64,000 nucleotides of DNA from Taxawa tesnikishii (nom. ined.) (GCA_030247885.1 JAPDRO010000001.1:1-64000), one strand, 5' to 3'. Positions 27,506 through 41,956 are shown, numbered from the stretch's first letter. The notes: generated from the sequence alone by a model not told the origin. A program made the numbers and translations.

Positions 27506-30000
27506 TGCACAGTACTGACAGCCTTCATCTGTAAGAGGGACTGCAGTCTATCCTCAACCCGACGATGGCAGAACATATCAGGTGGTGAAGGGATATGACG
27601 AAACCGACCACGCCTCTACACCCAGAGCAACAAAACATCCAAAGCAACAAAACATCCAGAGCAACAAACCTAACGCGACAAACATCCTGTGCAACGAATA
27701 CCAGATGCAGAAGCGCCCAACCCAAGCATCAGCGCAGCATTAAGCGCAACCAGGGATTGTAGACGAAAGTTTTGATGCAATGAGCATCATACACGATGGA
27801 GTCCCCACCGCAACAAAGATCGGAAGTAACGAGCATCATACGTAAGAGACAAGACATGCAACTTCCTCCATCCTAGCAGGCGATCCAATGCCTTCAGAGA
27901 CCCGTACGCGACACCGGACATCACAAACTGATGAGAAGAGTCTGTCTAACTCAGCAGTTTCCAGAGGCGTCTGGTCTGGCCTCCCATAACCATGGTCGAC
28001 AGCACCTAGAATCCGGGGGTTGTATCTGTCCGCGTAATGACACTATCGTCAAGAGCTTGAAACTACCCGATAGTGTTTGAGAACCAGGGATTGCCACGAC
28101 GCCCTCAAGCAGTATGCAGACGGGCAACCTGACGAAAGCCTAGAAGCCCACATCCTAGGCACGAAACCCGGATCGCGATGTAACACTGACACACAAAACG
28201 CCACATAATAAGGAGACACGACGGGCACCAAGGAGACTCCGACATTTCCGTGCCCCGTTCGGTTATGGAACTAGTTTCCTGACTTGGCTGCAATTTCCCC
28301 AGACATCGGTGACCCAGACTGGTCAGCACCCCACAAATTGATTGGGTAGTCCGGACATCAACCGCTGCCGATACCGTACCCAGTGCGAGAAGAGTGAAAC
28401 TATGCGATAACGGATCTGTGCGAGTTCACCTCCCACGGCTACTCACGGCGCATGCGCAAATGTACCTATATCGGTAAGGTCAACCACTATGCTGATCCAA
28501 CAGATATCGCTCTCGAAGGCAGAGGCCGTGAGGGGTTGTTGCTTGTCAGTGGAGCATGGGGAATAATAATTCCGTTTACCGTGGGCGCCAATGTGCCTGT
28601 CTAACATGATGGGTTCTTGCAGTGCTCGAAGAAAACAAAAACAAAGACAGCAAGGTGGTTCTTCTTGTTTGTGGCGAAATGATATCTTCGCTTGACATTT
28701 CTACGGCCTGGCGCATGACTGTGTTAGGCGACGGAAATCTTCGGGGAAATGCTACATTCACTACGACAAGGGTTGAAGTGACGGGTGTAGCAATTCGAAC
28801 TGAGTATGGATAGAACTGTGGGAATCTCAGATATTGTGATTTCTGACCAGACCTTTCGATAACATATGCACTGGTTTGTGGTAACGGATAGATAATGTCG
28901 GAAACTTATTCGACATAAACGAGCGAACATAGCAAGCATGGAACGTGACGGTGTCGAGTCCTCGGTAGCAAGACTCTAGATTCATCCTTACACCCTGATC
29001 CCCCAGTAATGCAGTCTTCGAATGAGCTGCTTGTTTACTCTGGCCTTAGTCTGTTTTCACCGAATCGAGATCTAAGTCGTTTAGACCACAAGCGAAAAGC
29101 TCACTGCTACCTTGGGATCGTGCTTTTATACTCGAGCAGCTCGTCACGGTGTGACGAAAGTTGGGTGGTATTGTTACTCTTGCACAGTCCGTGATGATAC
29201 ACGTAGTCATGTATCTCTGCACCGAATGTACGGCATGAAGTGACTGAAGGGTCCCTTAGTGCATGTACACTACAGCCTCCCCTAGAGAGCTATGCCTCAT
29301 CGAGGGCATCCGTTCCAATGATATACCAGTTGTGAGCCGATCAGCGACGCCGCTAACCTATTTAGTACGCCATTTCCACCAACAGTAGGTTGAACCTTCC
29401 GCCAGGGATACTTCTGCCCACATCCCTAGTATTTGCGCAACATGCAGAGCAACAACGATCCATGAAGAATTCTTCCCACCAAATGTAGTCATTTTCAAGA
29501 TAGCAAGCAAGCAACAAGGTTCAAGCCAGGCCGCGGCTTGGATCCCTGTTATCTCACGATCTCGCCAAACCTGTCCAGTAAACTCTCGGTGGCTGACGCC
29601 GGATGGAACAGTATACCCTTTCCGGTCAACATGCACATTGCTCGCTGCACTCGACCCTACGATAGTGCTACACACCGTGATGCACGACACCGATTAGCAT
29701 GACAACCCGCAACTACTCCTGGACGTTCTACCCTGGCTGTTGCCAGAGCAAGATTACGTTGGTCGACAATCTTCTCGCATGTGCTGGCGACCAGCCAGCG
29801 CTGCTTAGCGCATGGAGACAATTTCCCCACGAAGGGTCTATAGACCGCAGACCATGGTGGCGAGATGATATATGACTCAATCACAGAGCGTTTGAACAGG
29901 AGATCGTACCTCTTCCAAGATATACCTCTTGAGACTCACATCCTCGTTTTTGGCGAAACTTGCCTTATCCCACAAGGCCTACTCCTCCGTGATATTCACA
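27506..30000. other. 2.5-kb gene-free interval with a 17-bp tandem repeat
   Basis: No frame with recognisable protein texture was found on either strand. A short tandem repeat AGCAACAAAACATCCAA (about three units, the last decayed) lies at 27626-27676. Composition is normal, not RIPed. The interval separates the flavin oxidase from the Rieske gene and may hold regulatory DNA or an unrecognised decayed gene. Confidence 0.6.
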
Positions 30001-31295
30001 ATGGCGACCTCTTTTATGAGCTACTTCAGTCGCAAAGACTCCGGAACCGCAGAACCAGTCGACGACAAGGCACCCGTGCGAGCCCTTCCAGCATCGTGGT
30101 ACACGTCCCGCGAGATGTACGAGCTTGAGCGCCGCGCCATCTTTTCCAGACGCTGGCTTCTCATCACACACAAGCTTCGCCTCACGCAGTCCGGCGATTT
30201 TCTACGTTATGATGTCGCAGGATTCCAGTTCGTGCTGTGCTGTGACCGCGAGGGCAACATCAACGGCTTCCACAATATCTGCCGACACCGGGCGTATCCC
30301 GTGGTTACGGAGCAAAGGGCACGGCGCGCATCTTCGCGTGCAAGTACCACGGCTGGTCGTACGGCCTGAACGGTAAGCTGGCGAAGGCACCAAATTACCA
30401 GGAGCTTGAGGGATTCGAGAAGGAGAAGAACGGACTGCTGCCGATTCACGTTCATGTCGACACGAACGGCTTCATTTGGATCAACATGGACGCGAAGCCG
30501 GTGCCTGAGATTGTCTGGGAAGATGCATTCAACGATGTCGATATCCAGGACCGGTACAAGGAATTCAATTTTGACGACTACGAGTTCGACCACAACTGGG
30601 AGATGGAGGGGACTATAACTGGAAGATTTTAGCGGATAATTACAATGAGTGCTATCATTGTCCGACGACTCACCCGGACATTCCAGCCTTGGCCGATCTG
30701 ACCGCGTATCATGTCAAGACTGCCGCGAACCATATTCAGCATGAGGTCGCGAGCAAACCGGAGCAAGTCGCGGCTGGGTTGAAGGTCATCCCGACTTATT
30801 ACTTCCCCAACGCTTCTATAAATGCTACGTAAGTGTCAACATCATCACCACGAGTCATTGCATCGAACTTATGATGAGATTAGGCCGAACTTTTTTCATG
30901 CAGCGATTTGTACCCCACGGAGCCGGCAAGGCAACCATGTGCTACGAGGTTTACCGTAACAAGAGCGCAAGCGACGAAGACTTTAACCTCGTGAACGAGA
31001 TGTACAAGCGCATCATGTCAGAAGACAAGTTCCTGTGCGACGCAGCGCAGAGAAACGTCAACGCCGGCGTTTTTGTCAATGGGCTGCTGCACCTAGGATG
31101 GAGAAGGGCCCACTGTATTTCCAAAAGCTCTGCAGAGAGGCAGTGCAGGAGCATCACGGCAAGGAGAAGGCTGCAAAGCAGGAGATTTGGCCTGCGAGGC
31201 AACAGCTTCCGAATAATGCGATGATTAGCGAGAAAGATGCCGAGTTTTGCTCTGGATTAGGGTGTAGCATGGAGCAAAAGGGTTTGGCGTGGTGA
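30001..31295 (+). CDS. Rieske oxygenase, glycine-betaine demethylase / choline monooxygenase type; frame interrupted
   Basis: The ATG at 30001 opens about 415 residues. The Rieske centre is visible as ICRHRAY (Cys94, His96) and later ACKYHGWSYG, and the mononuclear iron site as DNYNECYHCPTTHPD, so both metal centres are conserved. One intron (30829-30883) is clear. The coding frame changes near 30314-30319, 30608-30611, 30891-30896 and 31092-31093; three look like one missing base in an A/G, G or C run and the fourth is a wrong T-run length. Conserved protein sequence continues on both sides of each break, so assembly indels are more likely than decay. GbcA-like enzymes demethylate glycine betaine to dimethylglycine and formaldehyde; plant-type relatives oxidise choline. 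Neighbouring dimethylglycine oxidase favours the betaine role. No reductase partner is encoded in the window. Confidence 0.88.
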
Positions 31296-32008
31296 TCTTT
31301 GCATCACACCCCCAAGTACGAGAGATGTGTACGAAGCGTAACAGTTCTTTTGCTGGCCCGATTAGGATATATCAATTCATGCGCTGATTGCCATCGGTGA
31401 ATTGCGTTGCTGCTCTATACTCTTCGGTACGTAGATTTGCTTATCCGCTTGGAGGTGTGCACGTCTCCGAGCGTCAACTTGGGCGCAGAGGGAGATACAG
31501 TGATATAACGAAATCCACACTGGGTGGGTGAAGTGACGTTCCCACTCACTCGGCGTTGGCCGTGGATATCTTTTTACATCATACGATGTTGCAATAGTCT
31601 TGAAAGTTTCTGCGATAGTTCTGCGAGATCTAGGCGCTTCTCAGCTGCGGGGCTTTTTCGCATTGGCACACCCATCCGAAATTTGTTGGTCCCACCTATG
31701 GATGCAAGCCACGACCCTCCAGACGCGTCCGTTGCACTTCTTACCTGCATGGAGCATAGCATCATATATCATGGCACACTAGGGCGACCGGTTGCGAAGA
31801 CTCTGCCCAGCCAAGTGTTTGTCCTCGAGCCCAGGCCAGCATCGCGCCCCGTCCGAGTCATGCATGTCCTGTTCGAGCATACATTTGCGGCATCGACCGT
31901 GGGTTCTGGAGAAGAAGTCGTGCCGATAAAATCCTGGTTACTCCCACGGTTCTTCCCTTCTTCTGGCTACCCTCGTTCATTCGTTAAACCATCTCTCCAT
32001 TGCCGATC
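31296..32008. other. Intergenic, permease promoter region
   Basis: Normal composition with a pyrimidine-rich stretch close to the permease start. No gene recognised. Confidence 0.6.
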
Positions 32009-34009
32009 ATGAGTAATTTACACGAGGACAAGACAGACTACACGGTCGACAACAGCGACATCCAGCAAGGCGAAGTTCACGACAATGCCGACCGCCTTCA
32101 ACGTCGTCTCGGCAACCGACAGATTCAACTCATCGCTATCGGTGGCAGTATCGGTACTGCTCTCTTCGTATCCATAGGCGGCGCACTCCATCATGGTGGT
32201 CCAGCTGGTATGCTCCTTGCATACCTCTTCTACAGCTGTCTGCTGGGTCTTGTCAACAACGGTGTCGCCGAAATGACCGTTCTCATGCCCGTCAGCGGCG
32301 GGTTCATCCGCCTTGCCGACAAATGGGTCGACCAGGCCTTCGGCTTCATGGCGGGCTACAACTTCTATCTCTATGAAGCCCTGCTTATTCCTTTCGAGAT
32401 TACGGCACTCAATGTTGTGCTCGGTTTCTGGAGGGACGATATCCCGGTTGCTGCTGTGTGCGCTGCGTGCATTGTTCTTTATGGGTATGCCGGTGTGATT
32501 TTTCCCTGCCATATGCGACTATGCGTTATTTTTGACCACACAGGATCGATTTCGTTTCTTCTAACCCAAACGCGACATTTTCCTTGGTTCTTGCCCCGGC
32601 GCGACCGTTTCATATGTCTTACCAACTACATGTGATGGCTGTTCTCATCCCCTCACTACTCCAGAAGCGTCTCTTCCTCCTTTGGGCTCCTCAAACCCCT
32701 TCTTTTGCGGTTATTCCCCATGCGACATCCGTTTCTTTCTAGAGAGGCAGCAGTGATATGGCAAGAGAACCTAATTGACATTTTCTCATTTAGTCTCATC
32801 AATGTGCTCGCCGTGCGCGCCTACGGTGAGGCCGAATTCTGGCTCTCCGGCGGCAAAGTCATCCTCATTTTCCTTCTCTTCAGCTTCACCTTCATCACGA
32901 TGGTAGGCGGGAACCCCCAACACGACCACTACGGCTTCCGGTACTGGAAACGCCCGGGCGCCTTCGCCGAGTACATCACCACCGGACCTTTAGGCCGCTT
33001 CGAAGGCTTCCTCGGCTCACTCTGGGCCGCCAGCTTCTGCATTGTTGGACCCGAGTATATCAGTATGGTAGCCGCGGAAGCGAAACGCCCACGCATCTAC
33101 ATCAAGCAGGCATTCAAGACCGTCTATTGGCGGTTTGGTATCTTCTTCATCGGCGGCGCCCTGTGTGCGGGCATTGTCATCCCCTACAACGACCCCAAAC
33201 TCGTCGCTGTGCTCAGCGGCACCAGCTCTGGCGGGGGTACCGCGGCTGCCTCGCCCTATGTCATCGCCATGCAGAATCTCGGCATTGGCGTCCTTCCGCA
33301 CATCGTTAACGCACTGCTCGTGACATCCATATTCTCCGCCGGCAACACGTACACGTACGCGGCGACGCGGACGCTGTACTCGCTCGCGCTCGAGAGCAAG
33401 GCGCCCAGGTTCCTGCGCCACTGCACGAAGAACGGCGTGCCGATCTGGTGCTTCGCCGTCACGATGCTGTTCCCACTGCTGTCGTTCCTGAGCGTGAGCA
33501 ACAGCAGCGCGATCGTGCTGACGTGGTTGATCAACCTAATCACAGCGGGCGGCGTCATCGACTACATCGTCATGAGCGTGACATTCCTGTGTTTCTACCG
33601 CGCGTGCAAGGTGCAGGGGCTCGACCGGCGCACGCTGCCGTACTACGGCAGGGGCCAGCCGTACTGCGCCATCATCGGGCTCATCGGTATGACCGTCATT
33701 GTGTTCGTTTACGGCTACAGCACTTTCCTGCCCGGCGGCTGGAGTCTGAGCAGCTTCTTCAGCTACTACACCATGGTCGGCGTCGCGCCGATCCTGTACA
33801 TCTTCTGGAAGATAGTCAAGCGGACGCCATTTGTGCGGAGCCGGGACGCGGATTTGGTTTGGGAGAGGCCGCTCATTGACGCGTATGAAGCTTCTTTTGT
33901 CTCTCCGCCGCTGGGCTTCTGGACAGAGATGTTACAGCTCGTTGGTATTCGGAGAGGGAAGGGTGACGTAAGGCACGTTGACCGACGAGGATCTCTTCAA
34001 CGTGTTTAG
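32009..34009 (+). CDS. Amino-acid permease of the APC superfamily (YAT type)
   Basis: Two exons (32009-32484 and 32794-34009) give 563 residues, the usual length of fungal amino-acid permeases. The N-terminus is hydrophilic and charged; the first membrane segment begins at the family motif RQIQLIAIGGSIGTALF. About twelve hydrophobic segments follow, with GPEYISMVAAEAKRPR matching the conserved consensus after TM5. The intron is 309 bp, far longer than the roughly 50-bp norm here; the exons join in phase only by removing all of it. It should import amino acids across the plasma membrane. Its place beside the Rieske and flavin genes makes a methylated amine or betaine substrate possible, but that is inference. 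Confidence 0.9.
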
Positions 34010-34709
34010 ATGTGGCTGTTTGGAGAGATCCTACTGGGGACATGAACGTGGATGATGTATGATGGAGGAGAGATGTGGCGGAGACAGCCAGGTCGAACTC
34101 TAAATTACAAAGTGCTCCACAGCATGGTACGTACATAACGGAAACGTATATGAGGCTTCCCAGCATCCTTTTTTTACAGCAACATGTGCTCTGCAATGTC
34201 ATGATCCCTTTGAAGTGATATGGTCAAATTTGAGCGCTCTCACCTCCTTGTACAAGCAACAGGAGCACCGGTAGTGCAGCTACACACTAAGCCCAACGCT
34301 CTCATGTTGGAGAACAGCGTGTGGGGAACCTTTGGAATTGATGGTCAGGGCCGCTCCCTCTACGGCCATGAAACTGTGTAGAGTAGATGAACTTCTTCTC
34401 CGCGAATGGTGTTCTTCCGGAACAACAACGTTGACACCGACCACCACGTGCGCCGGCCGTTCAGTGGTTCGTTCCATCCCCACATGGACGTCACGGGGCG
34501 CGAGCCGGCATCACGAAACTCTACCGTGTAAACATCTGCTGATCTTTCAACAATCCGGCTACGAGTATCAAGATTCTCAATTTTTCCATTCAGTTGCTTT
34601 CGAACCGTGTCTATACTTGAAGCACACCCCAATCCCAAACCTTCGATACCACTATAAACTAGGGCATACATACACTGAGCATACGACACCGCATTTCCCT
34701 TCCCCAACC
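34010..34709. other. Intergenic with a TATA box
   Basis: No gene recognised. TATAAA at 34653-34658 lies about 55 bp before the esterase ATG and is a likely core promoter element. Confidence 0.5.
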
Positions 34710-35947
34710 ATGGCGGAAAAGCAACGACGACCGCGCTGGGTACTGCACCTGCAAGCGCAAATGTGGCGCTTCCTCATGGGCATTGGAATGCTTCTGCACA
34801 AACTCGCGCCGCCTCGACCTCCGCGCCCAATCTTCACTCGCACGATCGACAGCACCGTGTCGACCAAACCGGGCTCCTTCAATCTCGTCTTCTACGCACC
34901 CAAAGACTATGATAGCTCGCGGCGACAAGGGTTCAAGAACAAAAGAAGAATGGTGGCAAGGGATATCCCGTCTTGATCAACTTCCACGGCGGCGGTTTCA
35001 CACTGGGTACGGCAACGGACGACGCGCGCTGGTGCAGCACGGTGGTCGAAGAGTGTGGCGCCGTGGTTGTGTCGGTGGAATACCGACTGGCGCCCGAATG
35101 CCCATTCCCGACAGCTGTCGAGGACGGCGTGGACGCTATACTCTGGGTGGCTGAGCACGCGGAAGAGCTAGGCATAGATGCCACCAAGATCGCACTGAGC
35201 GGGTTCAGCTCAGGTGCCAACATGGCGTTCACGGTACCGATACGGTTGCACGACCACTTGACGGGATTTTCGCGGAGCATAACGACGGAGGACGTGCCGA
35301 TCGTGCACGGCATGAGAGGAAATCCGGAACTCACGAACGAGGGATCAAGCACTGAGTTCGCAATCACACCTGCAGGATCCAGTCAAAAGGCGCAGCAGCA
35401 GCATTTGGACGTCCCATCCAAGCGTCCAGAGCTCAAAGTCACCGGTCAGACTCGCGTCGACATCTGCGCAATCTGTCCCTGGTACCCGCCAACAGATTAC
35501 ACGCAGACGCGCGAACAACGACGCGCCACATGTGCGCGCAAGGATCAAGAGTTGCCAGCCCTATTCACCGATCTCTTCGACGAATCCTACCTCTACCCAC
35601 CGGACACTCTACCCCTGGATAGCCCTTACCTGTCTCCCGGCATCGCGCCCACAAAACTGCTCCGCGACTCCTTGCCCAAAGACGTGTTCCTGTTCACATG
35701 CGAATGGGACATGCTGCTAGCCGAAGGCGTAAGATTCCGCGACCGCTTGCAGAGCGAGGAGCTTGGCAAGCACGTCGTATACCGCATGATCGAGGGCGTG
35801 CCTCACGGGTGGGACAAGGCGCCGAATCCGATCAAGCCCACACCGGGAGTCAAGGAGCATTATGAATTCGCATGCAGGCAGTTGAGCCGGGTATGGGGCC
35901 CCGACGTCAGTGGCAGCCGGAGAAGGTCTAGCATCTTTGTACGCTGA
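34710..35947 (+). CDS. Alpha/beta-hydrolase of the HSL (HGGG) esterase family; one frame break
   Basis: About 412 residues. The oxyanion motif INFHGGGF, the nucleophile elbow SGFSSGAN, an acidic residue in TCEWDMLLAEG and the histidine in GVPHGWDK give the full catalytic set of hormone-sensitive-lipase-like esterases. A hydrophobic N-terminal stretch (WRFLMGIGMLLHKL) may anchor it to a membrane. The frame changes at the A run 34941-34944, just before the oxyanion motif. One more A would join the two parts, which is the defect seen elsewhere here. It would hydrolyse short or medium acyl esters; the substrate is unknown and a link to the betaine genes is not evident. Confidence 0.85.
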
Positions 35948-36404
35948 AGGGCGAAATTTATTTCATGTAGCTTTTGTTGCCATAGAGTGGCCGTGCTAAT
36001 GGGCTTGTGGTTGTGGGAGCATTTTCACAGGAAGAGAAGAGTTGGATGGATCTTGGCCGGTCCTTCTATACCATTCTGGACCAGACATCATTTTCTTCTT
36101 TTTATAAAGAGACATTGCATGGCGTTTCGGAACGTGGGGAAACATGTCTCGATGTAGAGGTATGAGAAGTTCATTGTACACACCGCTTGTTCGTTCCTGA
36201 AGGAATCGCTCCTCATGTGGGAGGAAAGAAGCGCGCAACTTGTGTCGTGACTCTGTCAGCATGCCGAAATGGTATTTACAGCGGCGCACACCCCGCCATG
36301 TTCCCTTTTCCCTAGCCGAGAAAGAAAACAAAAACATCCAAGGGCCTCAATGATAAAAGAGGTCATGAGCCCAAAGGCCCCGAACCGCGAGTCGTGCAGA
36401 CGGA
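35948..36404. other. Convergent 3' intergenic region
   Basis: The esterase and PRMT1 genes end toward each other here. It has ordinary composition, with no gene or RNA recognised. Confidence 0.6.
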
Positions 36405-37735
<1,331 letters not shown>

Positions 37736-37992
37736 GGCAAAGGAGGACGGAGAGAGATATGAAAGGATCAAATCGAACAGCGCAAACACAAAAAGTTGCG
37801 TTGTCGAGGATGCGGCCGACCGATCGACTTTCTTCACAGTTGACATTTTACAAGCTCGGGCCCTTTCGACGAATGCCAAGACTGTCTGTTAAACTCGAAA
37901 AGGAAGTAGCTAAAACCGGGGTCCATAGACGGATTGGTCCACTTTCCCAGGAACGTCCATCAACAGAAACCGTCCGATAAACGATACATGCT

Positions 37993-39656
37993 TTATGCTA
38001 CAACGCCATCCTTCTTAAGGCTCTCTATGTCCGACTTGCTCAAGCCCAGAACCTCGCCGAGCACCTCATCCGTGTGCTGTCCTAAAGTAGGCGGCGGCGT
38101 CCGTATGCTCGGCTCAGAGAATGAGTACTTTACAGGTGTATTAACGAGCTTCACGGGTCCACAGGTTGGATGCTCGATCTCCTTGACCATGTTCCTTGCG
38201 AGCACTGTGAGGCTTTAGCATAAACTTCCTGGATGCTGTGGGCCATCTCCCTACCGTGTTCATGCTCCAACGTCGCCTTGACATCGTTGATAGCGGCGTA
38301 CGGCATGCCGCTGCCTTCCAGAGTATCCAGCCACTCCTTGGTCGTCTTTGTCTTGGTGATGTTTTCGATCATGTCCTCGAGCAGATTGCGGTGCTTGACC
38401 CTCTGAGAGTTGGTCACGAATCTTTCGTCCTTTGCCCACTCTGGTTTTCCTATCCGCTCACACAGAACGCCATATAGTCGGTCGTTGCCGCCGCCGAGCA
38501 TTATGTCTCCGTCGCTGGTCTTGAAGCCCTTGTAGGGTACGATGGACGGGTGCGCCGTGCCCCAGCGACCAGAATCGGGCTTTCCACTGATGAGGACCGA
38601 GCTGGCAATGTTTGCCAAAGTGGCGACTTGACAATCGCTCAGGGCCACGTCAATGTGCTGGCCTTTGCCAGTCCTGGCACGTCCAAGTAGTGCAGCCATG
38701 ACAGCGTTGCTGGTGTAAAGACCGGTAGTAAGGTCGGTCACTGCGACACCAACCTTGACTGGCGGACCGTCTCTCGAGCCCGTAATGTGCATAAGGCCCA
38801 TCTCCCTACCCAAGTCAGCAAGTCGGAGATAGAGTACGGTGGGAGGGGACATGCGCTTCCACCATGACATCGTAGCCAGCTCGGTTGCTGTACGGGCCAG
38901 TCTGTCCATAGCCGGTAATGCTCGCATAGATAAGACCGGGGTTGACCTTCGAGACACTGTCGTAATCCATGCCATACTTCTTCAGCGCTCCGGGAAGATA
39001 ATTCTCGACCAACACGTCGCAGTCTTTAGCAAGCTTGTGCAGGATCTCGACGCCGGAAGGGTGCTGAAACGACAGTCCTAGCGATTTCTTGTTGCGATTC
39101 ACCTGTCCTCGAATGTCAACTTTGGACGGTGGCTCACGAAATGCCATATATGGCAGCTTACGGATAGGAAATAGGCGCTCTCCCTGGACCATCTGCCTTT
39201 CCGCCTTGCACAGGTTTGGCATAGGGCGGACCCCAAGCTCTGGTATCATCACCTCGTACCGGGTGTTCGATCTTGATGACCTCGGCTCTAACGACGTCCT
39301 CATCAGTTGGAATCACCAGGCTTGCCACTTGTGTGGACGCCGTACTAATGGGTGAATGTTATCCATACCCAAGATCGCCCAGGATTTGCGTACAGTATGG
39401 CTGCATTGGGTCAGCTGTGGTAAGCAGATGAGGAACAACAAAAAGAACGGATAGGTGATGAGGATATTTCTCGACGTACCCCTGCCAATACTCTTGTCAT
39501 GTCAAGTACCCGTATACCGGCCAGCGGTAATGTGGCAGCGTCGGCCGCTCCAGCAGCTGGTGCTGCGAGATACCTCCGCTGCACATTGCGGCTACTCTGC
39601 AGCACGAAGCGAGTAGACAACTCCCTTGGAAGGCGTAACACTCGAGAGAAAGACAT
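37993..39656 (-). CDS. Class III (CaiB/BaiF) CoA-transferase, mitochondrial, SUGCT-like
   Basis: Six exons (39656-39480, 39400-39369, 39287-39162, 39102-38855, 38805-38255, 38204-37993) give about 448 residues. The first 45 residues are rich in Arg, Ser and Leu, like a mitochondrial presequence. Family marks are LAGIRVLDMTRVLAG, VIKIEHP, VNRNKKSLGL, and AGYD, whose Asp is probably the catalytic one. The closest familiar relatives are succinyl-CoA:glutarate CoA-transferase and formyl-CoA transferase. The fourth intron uses a GC donor (GCATGT). One base seems missing in the G run near 39182-39184, at the end of exon 3; with it the exon reads through to the donor at 39161. It moves CoA between dicarboxylic acids; the exact substrate is not readable. 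Confidence 0.88.
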
Positions 39657-40180
39657 TGATAATCCTACAATGTTTTGAGAGGTGAGTCTCTGTCGTGAAC
39701 AGCACACGACATCATTTGTATATACTCCGATGCCGAGGTCGTTTTCCCCTACTCGGGAAATCCATTTGCCTTGGCGGAGAAATTCGGCATCGTGGTCACG
39801 AAATGTTCAAGCTTAGTCAATACAAGCAGATGTGTTCTTCACGGCGGGGCTTCGGAAGAAGCATATCACGGTTGGCCTTGCTTTTCAAGCGTGAATTGAA
39901 ATACAGATTAAACGATACTACTAAGCCCTTTGAAGTTGTAACCCCTCGCTCGGTGATCAGATGCACCAATATCATTTCGACCTACTTGAGGTCAAAAGGC
40001 CGTCGCTGTATGCATGAAGAGACCAATGCCACCCGTCCCTGTGCTTCTTGTAGACGCCTAATACTCCTTGTGTTTGCTTAGAGTCCAGATGGAGAAATTG
40101 GTCATACATGGCCGAATCGAAACAACGCCAATCATGCTCAGAAGCCTGCAAACGCCTATGAAGCGGTCATCGAGCTGAGC
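39657..40180. other. Intergenic between CoA-transferase and GDT1
   Basis: This is the CoA-transferase promoter side and GDT1 3' side. There is no convincing gene or RNA. Confidence 0.55.
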
Positions 40181-41956
40181 TCAGTCGGAGTATGCAGCCT
40201 CGAGCAGATAGATGACGCCGAAGACAAGGAAGGCAAGAGCGCCACCAATAGTAACTTTGCAGCATTAGCGGAATATTCATCAGGCAATGACGGAAACCGT
40301 GCAACTTACCGACTCTCATGCTCACCCTGCCCGCAAGCGCTCTACCGCCTATCACGGCAACTCCCGTACAGAAACAATGGCCAACCACTGCGCCACCGGT
40401 GACCCACCAGTAGTCAGATCCAGAAGCCATGGCAATGGTCGCAATCTGAGACCTGTCTCCCCATTCACCAAGGAAAGTCATTACGAAGGTCTGCACCCAG
40501 GCTGGGCTGAGCAGGAGCGAAAACAGGTTGTTGAGTCCGCCGAGAGCATTCGACATGGATTTCTTGCCGGTCGGAGACGGAGATCTGGACGAATCTGACG
40601 AAGGCGGAGACTGTGGAGGCTTTGGAAGGGTAGCAGCACCGCGAGACGAACCACGTCCACGGCCAGACTCGAGGAGGTAGGGCGAAAGAGAAGAACGCCG
40701 TTTGCCAGCCTTCCTTGCCATGTGTTCCTTTTCTTCGAGCTCGGCCTCCACCTCCTTCATTTCTTCGCCTACACCCATGTCCTTGGGCATTGCCAGTCCT
40801 TCCCTCAACAGCTTGACTCCGAAGACGAGGAAAAGAAGGGCTGCAGCGAAAGCAGTGAAGCGCTTTGGAAGGAGCGTCGGCAGAGCATGGCCGAGAACCG
40901 CAGAGAGGACAGTCATGGCGATCAGTGCGGAAAAGGCAGCAGAGAAGACAACAAGTCGTGGGTGTCGCATAGCCATCAGTGCGGCCACCAAGAACGTCTT
41001 GTCACCAATCTCGGAGAACAAGATCATAGTCGTAGCAAGGATGAAAGAGTGCAGTGGTTGGATAATACCTTCACCCTCCTCTTCAGGTATTGTGGTCAAC
41101 GCTGGCCGTTTCTGGCCTTCGGTGTATGGCATTGTATCCTTGAGATTGCCAGCATCTAGCGGCGGCGCATCGGAGCCTGGAAGCGTTGGGTTCTTCGGGT
41201 CCGGATAAGGGATGTTGTGTGGTTTCTCAGGGAGATCTGTTGGTTTCTGGACACAACGATTAGCATCCTATCCCGACCTATGTCCAGTATGCTGGGCTTA
41301 CTTCCAAACCCACGGCCCCCTTTGGCTTCTCTGTCGGCTGAGATTCCGATGCTTCCTTTGCTGCCTTGGCGGCAATCCTTTCCTGCTCGTCTTGTGGAAG
41401 CGGTGGAGCCTCTTTCGGCGAATCCGGCGTCTTCTCTAGTTTCTCTCCAGTCTTGCCTTCCTGCGCTTTCCGGGCAGCCTCCTTCTCTGATACGCCTCCT
41501 TCAGTGCCTGTCGTCCCCTTCTTCGGCGCGATGCGGTTCTCGTCGTTCATAACACCATCGTTTTTTCGGGTATCGCATCAATGTTGCTGCCGTATCCACT
41601 CTCTTTCAGCCTCGCCAGCGACGTCGGAGCGAGCTTTTGGGCGAACCGAGATCTTCCACCTCCGCCGCAAGCTTCTTCTTGCCATCAACAGTGGTGTCAA
41701 CGAACGGTCCGGCGTGCGGTTTTCCATCCAATCCGTCCACTGGCGCATCCTTGGTACCGACATCAGGTTTAGTGGTTGGTCCTCCCTTGAAGCTCGTGGC
41801 TGTTATGGCAGTGTAATCCTTCTTGAGACCTGCGGCATCCCGAGGCGCGGCGGCCTGTAGGACGGTGTCTTTCGTGTCCTGAGGAATGGAAAGCGAGGAA
41901 GCGAGGACGGGAAGAAGCAACAGCAAAAGCGGCGATCTCCTGGACCGAAACCGCAT
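40181..41956 (-). CDS. GDT1: GDT1-family (UPF0016/TMEM165) Golgi cation transporter
   Basis: The family core lies in exons 41246-40310 and 40254-40181, preceded by exon 41550-41302 and a 5' part with a signal peptide (MRFRSRRSPLLLLLLPVLA at 41956). Both signature motifs are present: FSEIGDKTFLVAAL and FLGEWGDRSQIATIA, each within a hydrophobic hairpin. A charged central loop rich in Ser and Pro separates the two halves, as in fungal homologues. The protein exchanges Ca2+/Mn2+ for H+ in the Golgi and supports glycosylation. Between about 41590 and 41640 the 5' part and the next exon do not join cleanly (an extra or missing base, or a missed intron), so the exact N-terminus is uncertain. Confidence 0.9.

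Noticed and set aside
38205-38240. 20-bp insert in the CoA-transferase taken as a separate micro-intron
   Set aside because: A 50-bp intron starting at the upstream GTAGGG donor gives the correct protein join and a normal length.
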